Positions 7,399-16,592 of a stretch of DNA of 64,000 nucleotides are shown in pieces (position 1 is the first letter of the stretch; each line of letters opens with the position of its first letter). Under the pieces are notes generated by a model. The model was not told where the DNA came from. It saw only the letters and a program-made list of their open reading frames with translations, and ran no database searches. The DNA comes from Paracoccus sp. (in: a-proteobacteria) (GTDB lineage: Bacteria > Pseudomonadota > Alphaproteobacteria > Rhodobacterales > Rhodobacteraceae). The position numbers and the translations under genes were made by a program. Location: contig NZ_JAUNTW010000010.1 of NCBI RefSeq assembly GCF_030538495.1, positions 1 through 64,000 on the forward strand. The letters run 5' to 3'.

Positions 7399-8261
7399 TG
7401 GACGACCGGCTGGAACAGGTCAAAACGCAGGTGCAAGTCGCGTTGGATCAGGTGCTGGACACCTATCCGGCGGGCGATTTACGCGATGCGATGCGGTATG
7501 CGGTGACGGGCGGCAAACGTCTGCGCGCGTTTCTGGTGATGGAATCGGCGCGGCTGCACGGGATCCGCGATGCCGCCGCCCTGCCGGTCGCGGCGGCGGT
7601 CGAGGCGCTGCACGCCTATTCGCTGGTCCATGACGATCTGCCCGCGATGGATAACGACGATCTGCGCCGGGGCCAGCCCACGGTTCATATCCGCTGGTCC
7701 GAGGCGACCGCGATTCTGGCCGGTGACGCGCTGCAATCGCTGGCGTTTCAGATGCTGGCTGATCCGGTGATCGGCGATGCCGATGCGCGGCTGCGGCTGA
7801 TTTCGGCCTTTGGCGATGCGGTGGGCGCGCGCGGCATGGTCTGGGGGCAGGCGCTTGATATTGCGGCCGAAACCGCCGCTACGCCGCTGACGCTGGACGC
7901 GATCACCGAATTGCAGGGCGGCAAAACCGGCGCGCTGATCCGCTTTGCTGCGGTCGTTGGGCCTCTGATCGCGGGCGATGATCCGACCCTGCTGGACCGT
8001 TACGCCGATGCGCTGGGGCTGGCCTTTCAGATTGCCGACGACATTCTGGACGTGACCGGGGATGAGGCCGTGACCGGCAAGCGCGTGGGCAAAGATGGCG
8101 CGGCGGGCAAGGCGACCTTCGTGTCGCTGCTGGGGCTGAATGGCGCGCGCGATGCGGCGCAGGCGCAGGTTCAGGCCGGTATTGCCGCGCTGCACCCCTA
8201 TGGCGAGGCCGCCGACAACTTGCGCGTGTTGGCCCGTTTCGTTATCGACCGCGACACCTGA
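7398..8261 (+). CDS. ispA: Geranyl/farnesyl diphosphate synthase
   Basis: Prenyltransferase that condenses IPP with DMAPP and GPP to give farnesyl diphosphate for quinones, undecaprenyl-P and other isoprenoids. The 287-residue protein has GGKRLRAFL near residue 40, the first Asp-rich motif DDLPAMDNDD and the second, DDILD, with QGGKTGALI between them. The start ATG overlaps the xseB stop (TGATG), indicating coupling. It is followed 18 bp later by dxs, which supplies its precursors. Confidence 0.95.
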   Translation: MDDRLEQVKTQVQVALDQVLDTYPAGDLRDAMRYAVTGGKRLRAFLVMESARLHGIRDAAALPVAAAVEALHAYSLVHDDLPAMDNDDLRRGQPTVHIRWSEATAILAGDALQSLAFQMLADPVIGDADARLRLISAFGDAVGARGMVWGQALDIAAETAATPLTLDAITELQGGKTGALIRFAAVVGPLIAGDDPTLLDRYADALGLAFQIADDILDVTGDEAVTGKRVGKDGAAGKATFVSLLGLNGARDAAQAQVQAGIAALHPYGEAADNLRVLARFVIDRDT

Positions 8262-8279
8262 CGCGAAAGGCCGCCCGTT

Positions 8280-10178
8280 ATGACCGACCGCCCCCATACT
8301 CCGATGCTGGACCGAGTGCATCTGCCTGCGGATTTGAAATCCATGACCGACCGCGAATTGCGGCAGGTCGCGGATGAATTGCGCACGGAAACCATCAGCG
8401 CGGTCAGCGTGACCGGCGGGCATCTGGGCGCGGGTCTGGGCGTGGTGGAACTGACCGTCGCGCTGCACGCGGTGTTTGACACGCCGCGCGACAAAATCAT
8501 CTGGGATGTCGGGCATCAATGTTACCCGCATAAAATCCTGACCGGGCGGCGCGACCGTATCCGCACGCTGCGCACCGGCGGGGGCTTGGCCGGGTTTACC
8601 AAACGCAGCGAAAGCGATTTTGACCCGTTCGGGGCGGGCCATTCCAGCACATCCATTTCGGCCGGGCTGGGCTTTGCCGTGGCGCGCGATCTGGGCGGCG
8701 ATCCGGGCGATGCGATCGCCGTGATCGGTGATGGTTCGATGAGCGCGGGCATGGCGTTCGAGGCGCTGAACAATGCCGGTCATCTGGGAACGCGCATGTT
8801 CGTGATCCTGAACGACAACGAAATGTCGATTGCGCCGCCGGTGGGGGCGATGTCGTCCTATCTGACGCGTTTGTATGCGGGCAACCCGTTCCAGGATCTG
8901 AAGGCCGCGGCCAAGGGCGCCGTTGGCCTGTTGCCCGAACCCCTGCAAGAAGGCGCGCGCCGCGCGAAAGAAATGCTGAAAGGCATGACCGTTGGCGGCA
9001 CCCTGTTCGAAGAATTGGGCTTTTCCTATGTCGGGCCGGTCGATGGGCATGATCTGGATCAGCTTTTGCCGCTGCTCCGCATGGTCAAGGCGCGGGCGAC
9101 CGGCCCGGTTCTGATCCACGCGGTGACGAAAAAGGGCAAAGGTTACGCCCCCGCCGAAAACGCCGCCGACCGGGGCCATGCGACCGCGACATTCGACGTT
9201 GTGTCGGGCAAGCAGGCTAAGGCGCCGTCGAACGCGCCCAGCTATACCAACGTCTTCGCGCAGGCGCTGATGGATCAGGCCGCGCGCGATGACCGGATTG
9301 TCGGGATCACGGCGGCGATGCCCGACGGCACGGGGCTGGCGAAATTCGCGCAGACCTATCCCCGGCGGTGCTTCGATGTGGGGATCGCGGAACAACATGC
9401 GGTGACCTTCAGCGCGGGTCTGGCGGCGGGCGGGATGAAGCCGTTCTGCGCCATTTATTCCACCTTTTTGCAGCGCGGCTATGATCAGGTTGTGCATGAT
9501 GTGGCGGTGCAGGGCCTGCCGGTGCGGTTTGCCATCGACCGCGCGGGACTGGTGGGCCAAGACGGGCCGACCCATGCCGGGGCCTATGACATCGCGTTTC
9601 TGGCAAATCTGCCCGGCATGGTCGTGATGGCCGCCGCGGATGAGGCCGAACTGGTCCATATGGTTGCAACCGCCGCTGCCTATGACGCTGGCCCGATTGC
9701 GTTTCGTTTCCCGCGCGGCGAAGGCACGGGCGTTGATCTGCCCGAACGCGGTCAGGTGCTGGAAATCGGGCGCGGGCGCATTGTCGCGCCGGGGCAGGGG
9801 GTGGCGATTTTGTCCTTTGGCACGCGGCTGGGGCAGGTCATGGCCGCGCGCGAATCGCTGATGACGCAGGGGATTACGCCGACCGTGGCCGATGCCCGTT
9901 TCGCCAAACCGCTGGACCGCGACCTGATCCTGAAGCTGGCCGCCGAACACGACGCCCTGATCACGATCGAGGAAGGCGCCGTCGGCGGTTTCGGCAGCCA
10001 TGTGGCGCAATTGTTGGCGGATGAGGGCGTTTTTGACCGGGGCCTGCGGTTCCGGTCGATGGTCTTGCCCGACGAATTTGTCGATCACGACGCGCCTTAT
10101 GCGATGTATGATCATTCCGGACTGAACGCCGCCCAGATCGAGGCAAAAGTGCGCCAAGTTCTTGGCACCCCTGACTAA
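8280..10178 (+). CDS. dxs: 1-deoxy-D-xylulose-5-phosphate synthase
   Basis: Thiamin-diphosphate enzyme that condenses pyruvate and glyceraldehyde-3-phosphate, the first step of the MEP isoprenoid route. At 632 residues it has the usual length. The N-terminal half shows [15 protein letters not shown] with the ThDP/Mg motif GDG and the downstream N. The transketolase pyrimidine-binding domain contains [16 protein letters not shown], with the catalytic Glu, and the protein ends in the C-terminal transketolase domain (VGGFGSHV). GAAAGG precedes the ATG. It is linked to ispA and completes an isoprenoid supply operon; ispH lies at 51577. Confidence 0.97.
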   Translation: MTDRPHTPMLDRVHLPADLKSMTDRELRQVADELRTETISAVSVTGGHLGAGLGVVELTVALHAVFDTPRDKIIWDVGHQCYPHKILTGRRDRIRTLRTGGGLAGFTKRSESDFDPFGAGHSSTSISAGLGFAVARDLGGDPGDAIAVIGDGSMSAGMAFEALNNAGHLGTRMFVILNDNEMSIAPPVGAMSSYLTRLYAGNPFQDLKAAAKGAVGLLPEPLQEGARRAKEMLKGMTVGGTLFEELGFSYVGPVDGHDLDQLLPLLRMVKARATGPVLIHAVTKKGKGYAPAENAADRGHATATFDVVSGKQAKAPSNAPSYTNVFAQALMDQAARDDRIVGITAAMPDGTGLAKFAQTYPRRCFDVGIAEQHAVTFSAGLAAGGMKPFCAIYSTFLQRGYDQVVHDVAVQGLPVRFAIDRAGLVGQDGPTHAGAYDIAFLANLPGMVVMAAADEAELVHMVATAAAYDAGPIAFRFPRGEGTGVDLPERGQVLEIGRGRIVAPGQGVAILSFGTRLGQVMAARESLMTQGITPTVADARFAKPLDRDLILKLAAEHDALITIEEGAVGGFGSHVAQLLADEGVFDRGLRFRSMVLPDEFVDHDAPYAMYDHSGLNAAQIEAKVRQVLGTPD

Positions 10179-10190
10179 AGGCCGCGTTTC

Positions 10191-10892
10191 ATGCGTGAAA
10201 TCCACAGCGGCGACCCCCATTATATCACGCGCAGCGGCTGGCTGCGGGCGGCGGTTTTGGGGGCCAATGACGGCATCGTGTCGATCAGTTCGCTGATCGT
10301 AGGGGTGGCTGCGGCTGAGCCGTCGCATAATGCGGTGATGCTGGCCGGTCTGGCCGGGCTGACCGCTGGGGCGATGTCGATGGCGGCGGGGGAATATGTC
10401 TCGGTCAGTTCGCAATCGGATACCGAACGCGCCGATATGCTGCGCGAACAGGCGGCCCTGCGTGATACTCCGGATCAGGAATTGCACGAACTGGCCCTGA
10501 TTTATCAGGATCGTGGCCTGTCGCCGGAAACCGCGATGCAGGTGGCGCAGGAACTGACCGCGCATGACGCGCTGGGCGCGCATATGCGGGACGAACTGGG
10601 CCTGTCCGAGGTTCACGCCGCCAACCCCCTGCAAGCGGCCTTGGCCTCGGGCGCGACCTTTACCGTGGCGGGCGCGATGCCGTTGATCGCGGCGTATCTG
10701 GCCCCGGCGGGCGCGATTATCCCCGTGGTTCTGGTCGCCACGCTGATGGCCTTGGTTGTGCTGGGCGCGGCGGGCGCGCGGACCGGAGGCGCACCGATGG
10801 CACGCGCGATTGGCCGCGTCGTGATCTGGGGCGCGTTTGCGATGGGGGTCACCGCCCTGATCGGGCGGCTGTTTGGTGTGGCGGTCGGCTGA
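10191..10892 (+). CDS. VIT1/CCC1-family iron/manganese transporter
   Basis: Integral membrane protein of the vacuolar iron transporter family, likely exporting Fe2+ or Mn2+ from the cytoplasm. The 233 residues include GANDGIVSISSLIVGVAA in the first transmembrane segment, the family motif GAMSMAAGEYVSVSSQ in the second, a soluble Glu-rich helical insert at about residues 78-145 that binds metal in this family, and three C-terminal membrane segments. It starts 12 bp after the dxs stop. It is probably cotranscribed, but the functional link is unclear. Confidence 0.88.
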   Translation: MREIHSGDPHYITRSGWLRAAVLGANDGIVSISSLIVGVAAAEPSHNAVMLAGLAGLTAGAMSMAAGEYVSVSSQSDTERADMLREQAALRDTPDQELHELALIYQDRGLSPETAMQVAQELTAHDALGAHMRDELGLSEVHAANPLQAALASGATFTVAGAMPLIAAYLAPAGAIIPVVLVATLMALVVLGAAGARTGGAPMARAIGRVVIWGAFAMGVTALIGRLFGVAVG

Positions 10893-10896
10893 TCCG

Positions 10897-11592
10897 TCAT
10901 TGATAACTGCGCACCAATGCCGCCGCGATCATCGCCCAGCCGTCCACGGCCACGAAAAAGGCCAGCTTGAACGGCAGCGACACCACAACCGGCGGCACCA
11001 TCATCATGCCCATCGACATCAGCACCGCTGACACGACCAGATCAATGATCAAAAACGGCAGCGCGATCAGAAAGCCAATTTCAAACGCGCGCTGAATTTC
11101 GGACAGCATAAAGGCCGGAACCAGCACCGACAGCCGATCCGGCGCGCCATCCGTTCCGGGCGCAATATCGCCCATCGTGGCCAGCGTGCCGGGATCGGTG
11201 CGCGCCATCATAAAGGACTGAAACGGGACGATGCCGCGTTCAAACGCCTCGGCGATGCCAATGGTGCCGGCTTGCAGAGGCGCACCGGCCACGTCCCACG
11301 CGTCGCGCAGAACCGGGTCCATGATGAACCAGGTCAGGAAAATCGCGAGGCTGACGATCAGCATATTCGGAGGGGCCTGTTGCAGGCCAATCGCCTGACG
11401 CAGAATCGACAGCACCGTCACGATGAACGGAAAGGCCGTGACCATAATCGCAATCGCCGGGGCCAGCGACAGCGCGGTCATCGCCACCATCAGCAGCACC
11501 GCGTTTTCGCCCAAACCGCCCGCCAGATCGGGCAGACCTTGCGCAAACGCAGCCTGCGGCAGCAGCGCGGCCAGCAGGATCAGCCGTTTCAC
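10897..11592 (-). CDS. fliP: Flagellar export gate protein FliP
   Basis: Core inner-membrane subunit of the flagellar type III export gate, which assembles with FliQ and FliR. The 231-residue protein has a cleavable signal (LILLAALLPQAAFAQ), then TAFPFIVTVLSILRQAIG with PPNMLIVSLAIFLTWF, both hallmark FliP segments, and the C-terminal pair SEIQRAFEIGFLIALPFLII and MGMMMVPPVVVSLPFK. GTG is chosen as start because it overlaps the fliN stop (GTGA), like the other junctions of this operon. An upstream start would run into fliN. fliP is the last gene of the leftward operon; fliQ is not seen. Confidence 0.95.
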   Translation of the reverse strand: MKRLILLAALLPQAAFAQGLPDLAGGLGENAVLLMVAMTALSLAPAIAIMVTAFPFIVTVLSILRQAIGLQQAPPNMLIVSLAIFLTWFIMDPVLRDAWDVAGAPLQAGTIGIAEAFERGIVPFQSFMMARTDPGTLATMGDIAPGTDGAPDRLSVLVPAFMLSEIQRAFEIGFLIALPFLIIDLVVSAVLMSMGMMMVPPVVVSLPFKLAFFVAVDGWAMIAAALVRSYQ

Positions 11593-11855
11593 GCCGCACC
11601 CGCCTGACCGATGATGCGCACGCACAGACGATCATCGCCCGACCCGTCGCCGGTCAATTCGCCCCGGGCGATGACTTTGTCGCCGACGCAGATTTCGACG
11701 CCGTCTTCGATCGTTTGGTCCAGAACCAGCACGTCATCGGCCCGCAGCGCGGATAATTGCGCGACGGTCTGGCGGGTGCGGCCAAGGCGGATGGTGACTT
11801 CGACCTGAATGTGGTCGGTGTTAATCAGGTGGTTCAGGTTGTCCATTCTGGTCAT
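11589..11855 (-). CDS. fliN: Flagellar motor switch protein FliN
   Basis: C-ring component that binds CheY-P and helps recruit export substrates. The 88-residue protein is a single SpoA domain: IQVEVTIRLGRTRQTVAQL, then LVLDQTIEDGVEICVGDKVIARGEL. It lacks the N-terminal extension of enterobacterial FliN, which is usual in alphaproteobacteria. It overlaps fliH upstream by an ATGA and fliP downstream by a GTGA. Confidence 0.92.
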   Translation of the reverse strand: MTRMDNLNHLINTDHIQVEVTIRLGRTRQTVAQLSALRADDVLVLDQTIEDGVEICVGDKVIARGELTGDGSGDDRLCVRIIGQAGAA

Positions 11856-12403
11856 GCTCCGGTCATTTCGGCGATCAGCGCGCGGATGTTGGCGGCTGTC
11901 TGTTCGGGGGAAAATTCGATGCGTCCGGCACCCATGGTCAGGGTGACGGCGGTGTGGTCGCTGTCGGTGACGGTCACGCCGTCCATGCCCGACTGGGCCA
12001 GACAGCGATCCACCAACCCACGCAGCGCGGGCGGACAGGCGATGTCCGCTGTCAGGGGGCGCGCGCGTCCGGCCAGATGATGCAGTTCATCCAGCAGGGT
12101 TTTTTCCAGTCGCGCGGCCTCGGCTGATGGGGTCAGCGCGTCCAGAATCTGCGTCAGGACCGGGGCGAGCGCCGCCACAGCCTCGCGCCGCAGATCGGCG
12201 CGGCGCGCTTCGTCATCGCGCAGCGTGTCGCGCAGGCTGGTGATGGCGGCGGTCAGGTCACGAAACTGCGCGTCATCAGCGCGGGCCAGCCCCTGCGCCA
12301 GCCCGTCCGCATGGGCCTGATCCACGGCGTCACGGCTGAACATTTGTTCCACCGGCGCGCGGGTTTCCGCGAAGGATTCCAGTTTCAGCACGGCAAGGGT
12401 CAC
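11852..12403 (-). CDS. fliH: FliH-like flagellar export ATPase regulator
   Basis: This 183-residue protein lies between fliF and fliN, the usual place for FliH, which regulates the export ATPase FliI and docks it to the C-ring. The N-terminus has an aromatic- and acid-containing lead. A long Ala/Arg/Asp-rich helix (about 35-110) follows, then a compact C-terminal domain (DGVTVTDSDHTAVTLTMGAGRIEFS) resembling the V-ATPase E-subunit-like end of FliH. Sequence identity to enteric FliH is low, so position in the operon carries much of the call. Confidence 0.72.
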   Translation of the reverse strand: MTLAVLKLESFAETRAPVEQMFSRDAVDQAHADGLAQGLARADDAQFRDLTAAITSLRDTLRDDEARRADLRREAVAALAPVLTQILDALTPSAEAARLEKTLLDELHHLAGRARPLTADIACPPALRGLVDRCLAQSGMDGVTVTDSDHTAVTLTMGAGRIEFSPEQTAANIRALIAEMTGA

Positions 12404-13980
12404 TGCGCTTTCTCCTTATTATCAATCCAGCCCGACAGGATTTTCACGCTTTCGTCGTGGCGTTCGCGCATCAGGTTGCGCAGGCGCGCGACCGGATCGG
12501 CGGATGGCAGCGACAGCGTTTCCGGGCGCGGCTGGTCGGGCGAGATGTCACGCACATCGGCAGGCGGCGGCGTGTCGGCGGTTTCGATCACCCCCGGAGT
12601 CATGGCGGGCGTCAGCGCGGGCGGCGTGCTGTCATCCAGTTCGGGCGCGGCTGCGGGGTCACGGCCACGCAGCACCGGGCGCAGAATGGCGAACAACACC
12701 AGCAACGCAAACAGCCCGATCAGCGCAATCCGCGTCAGTGCGTTCAGATCCAACCGATCCATCAGGCCCGGCGCGGCCAGCGTGCCAGCTCCGCCCATAT
12801 CGGCAAAGGGCAGCGATTTCACGGTCAGCAGATCGCCGCGCCCCTGATCCAAGCCAACGGCCGACGCAACCAGTTCGCGCAGCACCTCCAGCTCCGAATC
12901 GGGGCGGGGGACCAGCACTGTCTGGCCATCCGCGCCGGTTTGCGGCACGCCGTTGACCAGAACCGCGACGGTCAGGCGGCGGGTGGACCCCGGCTGGCGC
13001 TGAATTTCGCGGGTCAGGCGGCTGACTTCGTAATTGGTTTGCTGGCGATTTTCGGACCGCGCGCTTTGGGTGCTGTCACCGGCCTGCGCCGCCGTATCGG
13101 GCAGGTTCGACGCCGCCGTCACCGCGCCAGAGCCGGTGGAATTGCTTTCGTCCTGCGTTTCCTCGGTCACTTGGGAAATCAGGGCGCGCTGTTCGGGATC
13201 GAATCGCTGTTCGGTCAGCAATTCGGTTTCGGTCACCAGTTCCAGATTCAGTTCAACAATCGCGTTCCCGATGCCGACATGCGGTTCCAGAATCCGTTCG
13301 ACATTGCGCTTCATCTCGGCGGCGCGGTCGGCGCCGGTGCTGTCTTCGGACGCGGACACAATCCCGCGCGCCGAATCAATCACCGTCACCGCGTCGGGTT
13401 GCAGCCCCGGAACGCCCGATGAAATCAGATAACGCAGCGCGGCGGCCTGTTCGCGGGTCAGCGCCGCGCCAGACGTGGTTAACGTGACCGAGGCGCTGCC
13501 CCCCGAATCGCGGCGATAACCGCGCCCGGTTTCCACGGCCAGATGCACCCGCGCTGTCTGCACATTCGGCAGCGCCAGAATGGTGCGGGCCAGTTCGCCT
13601 TCTTTCGCGCGCCAATAGGCGGCGTCGAACATTTGCGCGGTCGTGCCAAAGCCCGACATGCCATCCAGCAATTCGTAACCACTGCTGCCTTGCGCGGGCA
13701 ACCCTTGGGCCGCCATTTCCATGCGCAGCCGGTCGCGTTGATCGGCGGCAACCCAGATCGAATCACCGCGAACCTCATATTTTACCCCGCTGCGTTCGAT
13801 GCCGGCGATCACCTCGCCCGCCTGTGCAGCGTCCAGACCGCCATAGATCATGGCCATCTGGGTACGGCTGGCCATCCAGCCAAACCCAATAATCATTAGG
13901 AAACTGGCCAGAAATGCCCCCGCAAGGATCATTTTCTGCTGCGAGCTTCGCTCATTCCAATAGTCCTGCATTTTTTGCAA
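12400..13980 (-). CDS. fliF: Flagellar MS-ring protein FliF
   Basis: Forms the MS ring in the inner membrane, the base of the flagellar motor. The 526 residues begin with a membrane segment at about 15-38 and the ring-building domain YGGLDAAQAGEVIAGIERSGVKYEVRGDSIWV. They include QGLPAQGSSGYELLDGMSGFG, KEGELARTILALPNVQTARVHLA and the second ring domain with HVGIGNAIVELNLEL. A second membrane segment lies near 425-445, followed by a cytoplasmic tail ending VKILSGWIDN that should bind FliG. It is the first gene of the leftward operon, divergent from fliL. Confidence 0.95.
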   Translation of the reverse strand: MQKMQDYWNERSSQQKMILAGAFLASFLMIIGFGWMASRTQMAMIYGGLDAAQAGEVIAGIERSGVKYEVRGDSIWVAADQRDRLRMEMAAQGLPAQGSSGYELLDGMSGFGTTAQMFDAAYWRAKEGELARTILALPNVQTARVHLAVETGRGYRRDSGGSASVTLTTSGAALTREQAAALRYLISSGVPGLQPDAVTVIDSARGIVSASEDSTGADRAAEMKRNVERILEPHVGIGNAIVELNLELVTETELLTEQRFDPEQRALISQVTEETQDESNSTGSGAVTAASNLPDTAAQAGDSTQSARSENRQQTNYEVSRLTREIQRQPGSTRRLTVAVLVNGVPQTGADGQTVLVPRPDSELEVLRELVASAVGLDQGRGDLLTVKSLPFADMGGAGTLAAPGLMDRLDLNALTRIALIGLFALLVLFAILRPVLRGRDPAAAPELDDSTPPALTPAMTPGVIETADTPPPADVRDISPDQPRPETLSLPSADPVARLRNLMRERHDESVKILSGWIDNKEKAQ

Positions 13981-14039
13981 AACTGCCCCCTTCGAATCGG
14001 CGCTTTATTTTCGTCACCCCCTTCATTGCACGCCGCCTA

Positions 14040-14054
14040 TTAAGAATTGGTTAG
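14040..14054 (+). promoter_or_regulatory. CtrA-like box between divergent flagellar operons
   Basis: TTAA-N7-TTAG sits between the fliF and fliL starts, matching the alphaproteobacterial CtrA consensus TTAA-N7-TTAA(C) at seven of eight bases. CtrA controls flagellar genes in Caulobacter and in several Rhodobacterales. The single box could serve both operons; there is no other strong promoter motif in this 116-bp gap. Confidence 0.45.
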
Positions 14055-14096
14055 TGCGAAGCTGTTATTTCCGTCTTGTCACGACGGAGAATCACC

Positions 14097-14564
14097 ATGA
14101 GCCAAGCGGCAGTCGCCACCGAAGATAAGGCGCCAAAGAAAAAAGGAATGCTGGTCGCGCTGTTGGGCGCGCTGGTTTTGGGGGGCGGGGGGTTCGCCTC
14201 GACCTATATGGGGATGTGGTCGCCGGGGGCGTTGATGACGCCCGCGCCGGCGGCAGCATCCCTGCCGGATGTCGCCTTTATCGACATTCCGGTGATTGAA
14301 CTGGCCGTGCCGGGGCCGCGTGCGCGCACGCTGATTCTGGCCGCGTCGATTGAAACCGACGCCACGCATCGCGCCGCCATCGACCATCTGATGCCGCGCC
14401 TGTTGGACGCGTTCACCACGTTTTTGTCTGATGTGGACCCCGCCGCCTATGAACGGCGCGGTGTCTTGGAAATCATCCGCGCCGAATTACTGAACCGCGC
14501 GCGTCTGGTGTTGGGCAACGACGCCGCCCACAACCTGTTGATTACGGAGTTTCGCTTCAAATGA
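14097..14564 (+). CDS. fliL: Flagellar basal body-associated protein FliL
   Basis: Single-pass inner-membrane protein that surrounds and stabilises the stator at the flagellar motor. The 155 residues have a short cytoplasmic start, a membrane segment at about 20-40 (MLVALLGALVLGGGG), and a periplasmic SPFH-like domain ending in ELLNRARLVLGNDAAHNLLITEFRFK. The closing aromatic-rich strand is typical of FliL. ATG 14097 has GGAGA upstream; an earlier non-ATG start is less likely. It opens the rightward operon, and its stop overlaps the next gene by ATGA. Confidence 0.88.
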   Translation: MSQAAVATEDKAPKKKGMLVALLGALVLGGGGFASTYMGMWSPGALMTPAPAAASLPDVAFIDIPVIELAVPGPRARTLILAASIETDATHRAAIDHLMPRLLDAFTTFLSDVDPAAYERRGVLEIIRAELLNRARLVLGNDAAHNLLITEFRFK

Positions 14565-14917
14565 CCCTTGAATCTGTTTTGCAAATCGCCCTGCTGGCGG
14601 CGTCTGTGGGTTTGGCCGTGTTTTGCCTGTCGCTGTCGCGGCGGTTGCGGAAACTGAACGATCTGGAAACGGGCCTGGGCGGCGCAATCGCCGTCATGGC
14701 GGCCGAGGTGGACCGACTGGAACAGGCCATCCGCACCGCGCGGGACGAAGCCACGACCGCCAGCGAATCGCTGTCATCGGAAATCGAACGCGCGCGCAAA
14801 GAACGCGCGTTGTGGGAACTGCGTCAGCGCATCAACAATGCTGCCGCCCCCGCGCCCGAACCCGCAGCCCCCGCCGCCGCGCGCCGCCTGCGCAAACGCG
14901 AGGTGTCGCATGTCTAA
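14561..14917 (+). CDS. DUF6468 flagellar-operon protein
   Basis: A 118-residue membrane protein with one N-terminal transmembrane helix (LLAASVGLAVFCLSLSRRL), the segment LRKLNDLETGLGGAIAVMAAEVDRLEQAI, then a coiled-coil region and a Pro/Ala-rich end. This arrangement matches DUF6468 proteins found in flagellar clusters of alphaproteobacteria. The function is not established. The position between fliL and the MotE-like gene, with overlapping stops and starts on both sides, suggests a motor- or stator-associated role. Confidence 0.75.
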   Translation: MTLESVLQIALLAASVGLAVFCLSLSRRLRKLNDLETGLGGAIAVMAAEVDRLEQAIRTARDEATTASESLSSEIERARKERALWELRQRINNAAAPAPEPAAPAAARRLRKREVSHV

Positions 14918-15452
14918 ATCCGCGCTGTCCATTCTGACGCTGGCCTTTGGCCTGCCCGCCGCCGCCGCGCTGTGGCAAGGGCAGGATATGGCCCGCTTTT
15001 TCGCAGCCGAGGCCGAGCCGACCACCCTGTTGCAGGGCTGCGGCGACGTCCCCGAGGCCGTCGCTTTGGCCGAAGAACTCCGCGACCGCGCCCTGCGGAT
15101 TGAACGCTATATGGTGGCGATGGACGATAAAAAGGCCGAATTGGCCACGTCGCAGGCCAGTTTGCGCGAATATCTGGCGCAATTGCGCGCCATTCGCGAC
15201 AGCCAGCACCGCGCGACCAGCGGCGAATCCGAAGCCGTGCGCAGCGATATTGAAAAGCTGGTCGCCGTTTACGACCGCATGAAACCGGCCGAGGCAGCGG
15301 CGGTTCTGACGAACCTTCCCGCTGATTTCGCCGCTGAAATTCTGATGCGGGTGCAGCCGGAAAACGGCGCGCGCATCATTGCCAATGTCGAACCGCGTCA
15401 GGCGGCATTGCTGACCGCACAAATGGGCGCGCGCAGCGTCCGCAACCCATAA
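14910..15452 (+). CDS. MotE-like periplasmic chaperone, MgtE N-domain protein
   Basis: The 180 residues contain a signal-like N-terminus (LSILTLAFGLPAAAALW), a coiled coil at about 55-115, and a helical MgtE N-terminal-type domain KLVAVYDRMKPAEAAAVLTNLPADFAAEILMRVQPENGARIIANV. Such proteins are called MotE in rhizobia, where MotE is a chaperone for the periplasmic motility protein MotC. The start ATG lies inside the end of the DUF6468 gene. It is followed 10 bp later by motA, which fits a stator-related job. Confidence 0.72.
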   Translation: MSKSALSILTLAFGLPAAAALWQGQDMARFFAAEAEPTTLLQGCGDVPEAVALAEELRDRALRIERYMVAMDDKKAELATSQASLREYLAQLRAIRDSQHRATSGESEAVRSDIEKLVAVYDRMKPAEAAAVLTNLPADFAAEILMRVQPENGARIIANVEPRQAALLTAQMGARSVRNP

Positions 15453-15462
15453 GGAGCCGCAG

Positions 15463-16329
15463 ATGTTCGGTTTTGTCGGTATTATCGTGACGATGGTGAT
15501 GGTCTTTGGTGGCTATCTGCTGGCGGGCGGTAAGATGGGGGTGATCCTTGCATCGCTGCCGTTTGAAATGATGATGATTATGGGGGCCGCGATTGGCGCC
15601 TATGTGCTGGCCAATGATGGTCACACGCTCAAGGCGACGGTCGGCGGGCTGGTCCGCGCGTTCAAGGGGCCGAAATGGACCGCGCAGGATCATCAGGATG
15701 TGCTGTGCCTGCTGTTTCAGTTGCTGAAAATCGCGCGCGACAACCCCGTCGCACTGGAAGGACATATCGAAAACCCCGCCGAATCGCCGGTGTTCAGCGC
15801 CTATCCCCGGCTGGTGGCGGATCATAACATCGTGTCGCTGATCGCCGACACCATGCGGTCGGCCAGCCTGAATTACGACGACCCCTATCAGGTCGAAGAC
15901 ATGCTGAACCGCCGCATCGCCACCCTGCGCGAAGAGGAAATGCACGTCCCCCACGCCTTGCAAAACATGGCCGACGCGCTGCCCGCGCTGGGCATCGTTG
16001 CCGCCGTTCTGGGTGTGATCAAAACCATGAGCTCGATTGACCAACCGCCTGAAATTCTGGGGAAAATGATCGGTGGGGCCTTGGTTGGCACGTTTTTGGG
16101 CGTGTTCTTGTCCTATGGCTTTGTGGCGCCTTTGGCGAACCGTCTGGGCGGCGTCGTTAAGCAGGATTTGGGGTTTTACGACGTGATCAAATCCGTGCTG
16201 ATCGCCGGGATGCACCAACACGCCACGAATCTGTGCGTCGAGGTGGGTCGCCAGACCACGCCCGAACATTTTCGCCCCAGCTTTGACGTGCTGGAAACCG
16301 CGCTGCGCGATCTGAAAAAGGCCGCATGA
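15463..16329 (+). CDS. motA: Flagellar motor stator protein MotA
   Basis: Proton-channel stator subunit that with MotB converts ion flow to torque. The 288 residues match MotA: N-terminal membrane segment GIIVTMVMVFGGYLLAGG, second segment FEMMMIMGAAIGAYVLAN, a cytoplasmic loop with conserved charges that contact FliG (about 75-160), and the last two segments. These carry ALPALGIVAAVLGVIKTM and GALVGTFLGVFLSYGFVAPL, the proton-channel helices. AGGAG precedes the ATG. motB is not in this operon and must lie elsewhere. Confidence 0.95.
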   Translation: MFGFVGIIVTMVMVFGGYLLAGGKMGVILASLPFEMMMIMGAAIGAYVLANDGHTLKATVGGLVRAFKGPKWTAQDHQDVLCLLFQLLKIARDNPVALEGHIENPAESPVFSAYPRLVADHNIVSLIADTMRSASLNYDDPYQVEDMLNRRIATLREEEMHVPHALQNMADALPALGIVAAVLGVIKTMSSIDQPPEILGKMIGGALVGTFLGVFLSYGFVAPLANRLGGVVKQDLGFYDVIKSVLIAGMHQHATNLCVEVGRQTTPEHFRPSFDVLETALRDLKKAA

Positions 16330-16592
16330 TGGGACCGGAACTGGTTCTGATGGCGGCCTTGGCGGGGGAACCGGACCCGCTGACCGCGTTCACCAATGAC
16401 GCAACCGAATGGCTGCTGGCGGGGGAATCGCTGCCGCGCGATTACCGCCTGCGCCTGCTGGCGATGGACCCGGCGGACCGGATTCAGGCCATTGTTTTCC
16501 TTCGTCGCGCGGGTCTGTTGACGGACCGGGCGTGGCCTCTTGACGATCTGCTGCGCGATACGCCAGCCCCCACGGAGAACCGTGAAAAATGA
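16326..16592 (+). CDS. Unknown small protein in flagellar operon
   Basis: An 88-residue protein of unknown function, starting on an ATGA overlap with motA and ending on an overlap with flhA, so it is almost certainly translated. It is acidic and mostly helical by composition, without a signal peptide or membrane segment. It has the phrase DRIQAIVFLRRAGLLTDRAWPLDDLL. I do not recognise the family. Position suggests a cytoplasmic helper for motor or export-gate assembly; this is inference. Confidence 0.7.
   Translation: MMGPELVLMAALAGEPDPLTAFTNDATEWLLAGESLPRDYRLRLLAMDPADRIQAIVFLRRAGLLTDRAWPLDDLLRDTPAPTENREK

Noticed and set aside
7479..10634. Very long open frame antisense to ispA and dxs, and similar ones over Cas9 (807-2450), flhA, secA, parC and pyrG
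   Set aside because: These are by-products of high GC codon use. They lack ribosome sites and family motifs, while the opposite strand encodes clear conserved proteins.
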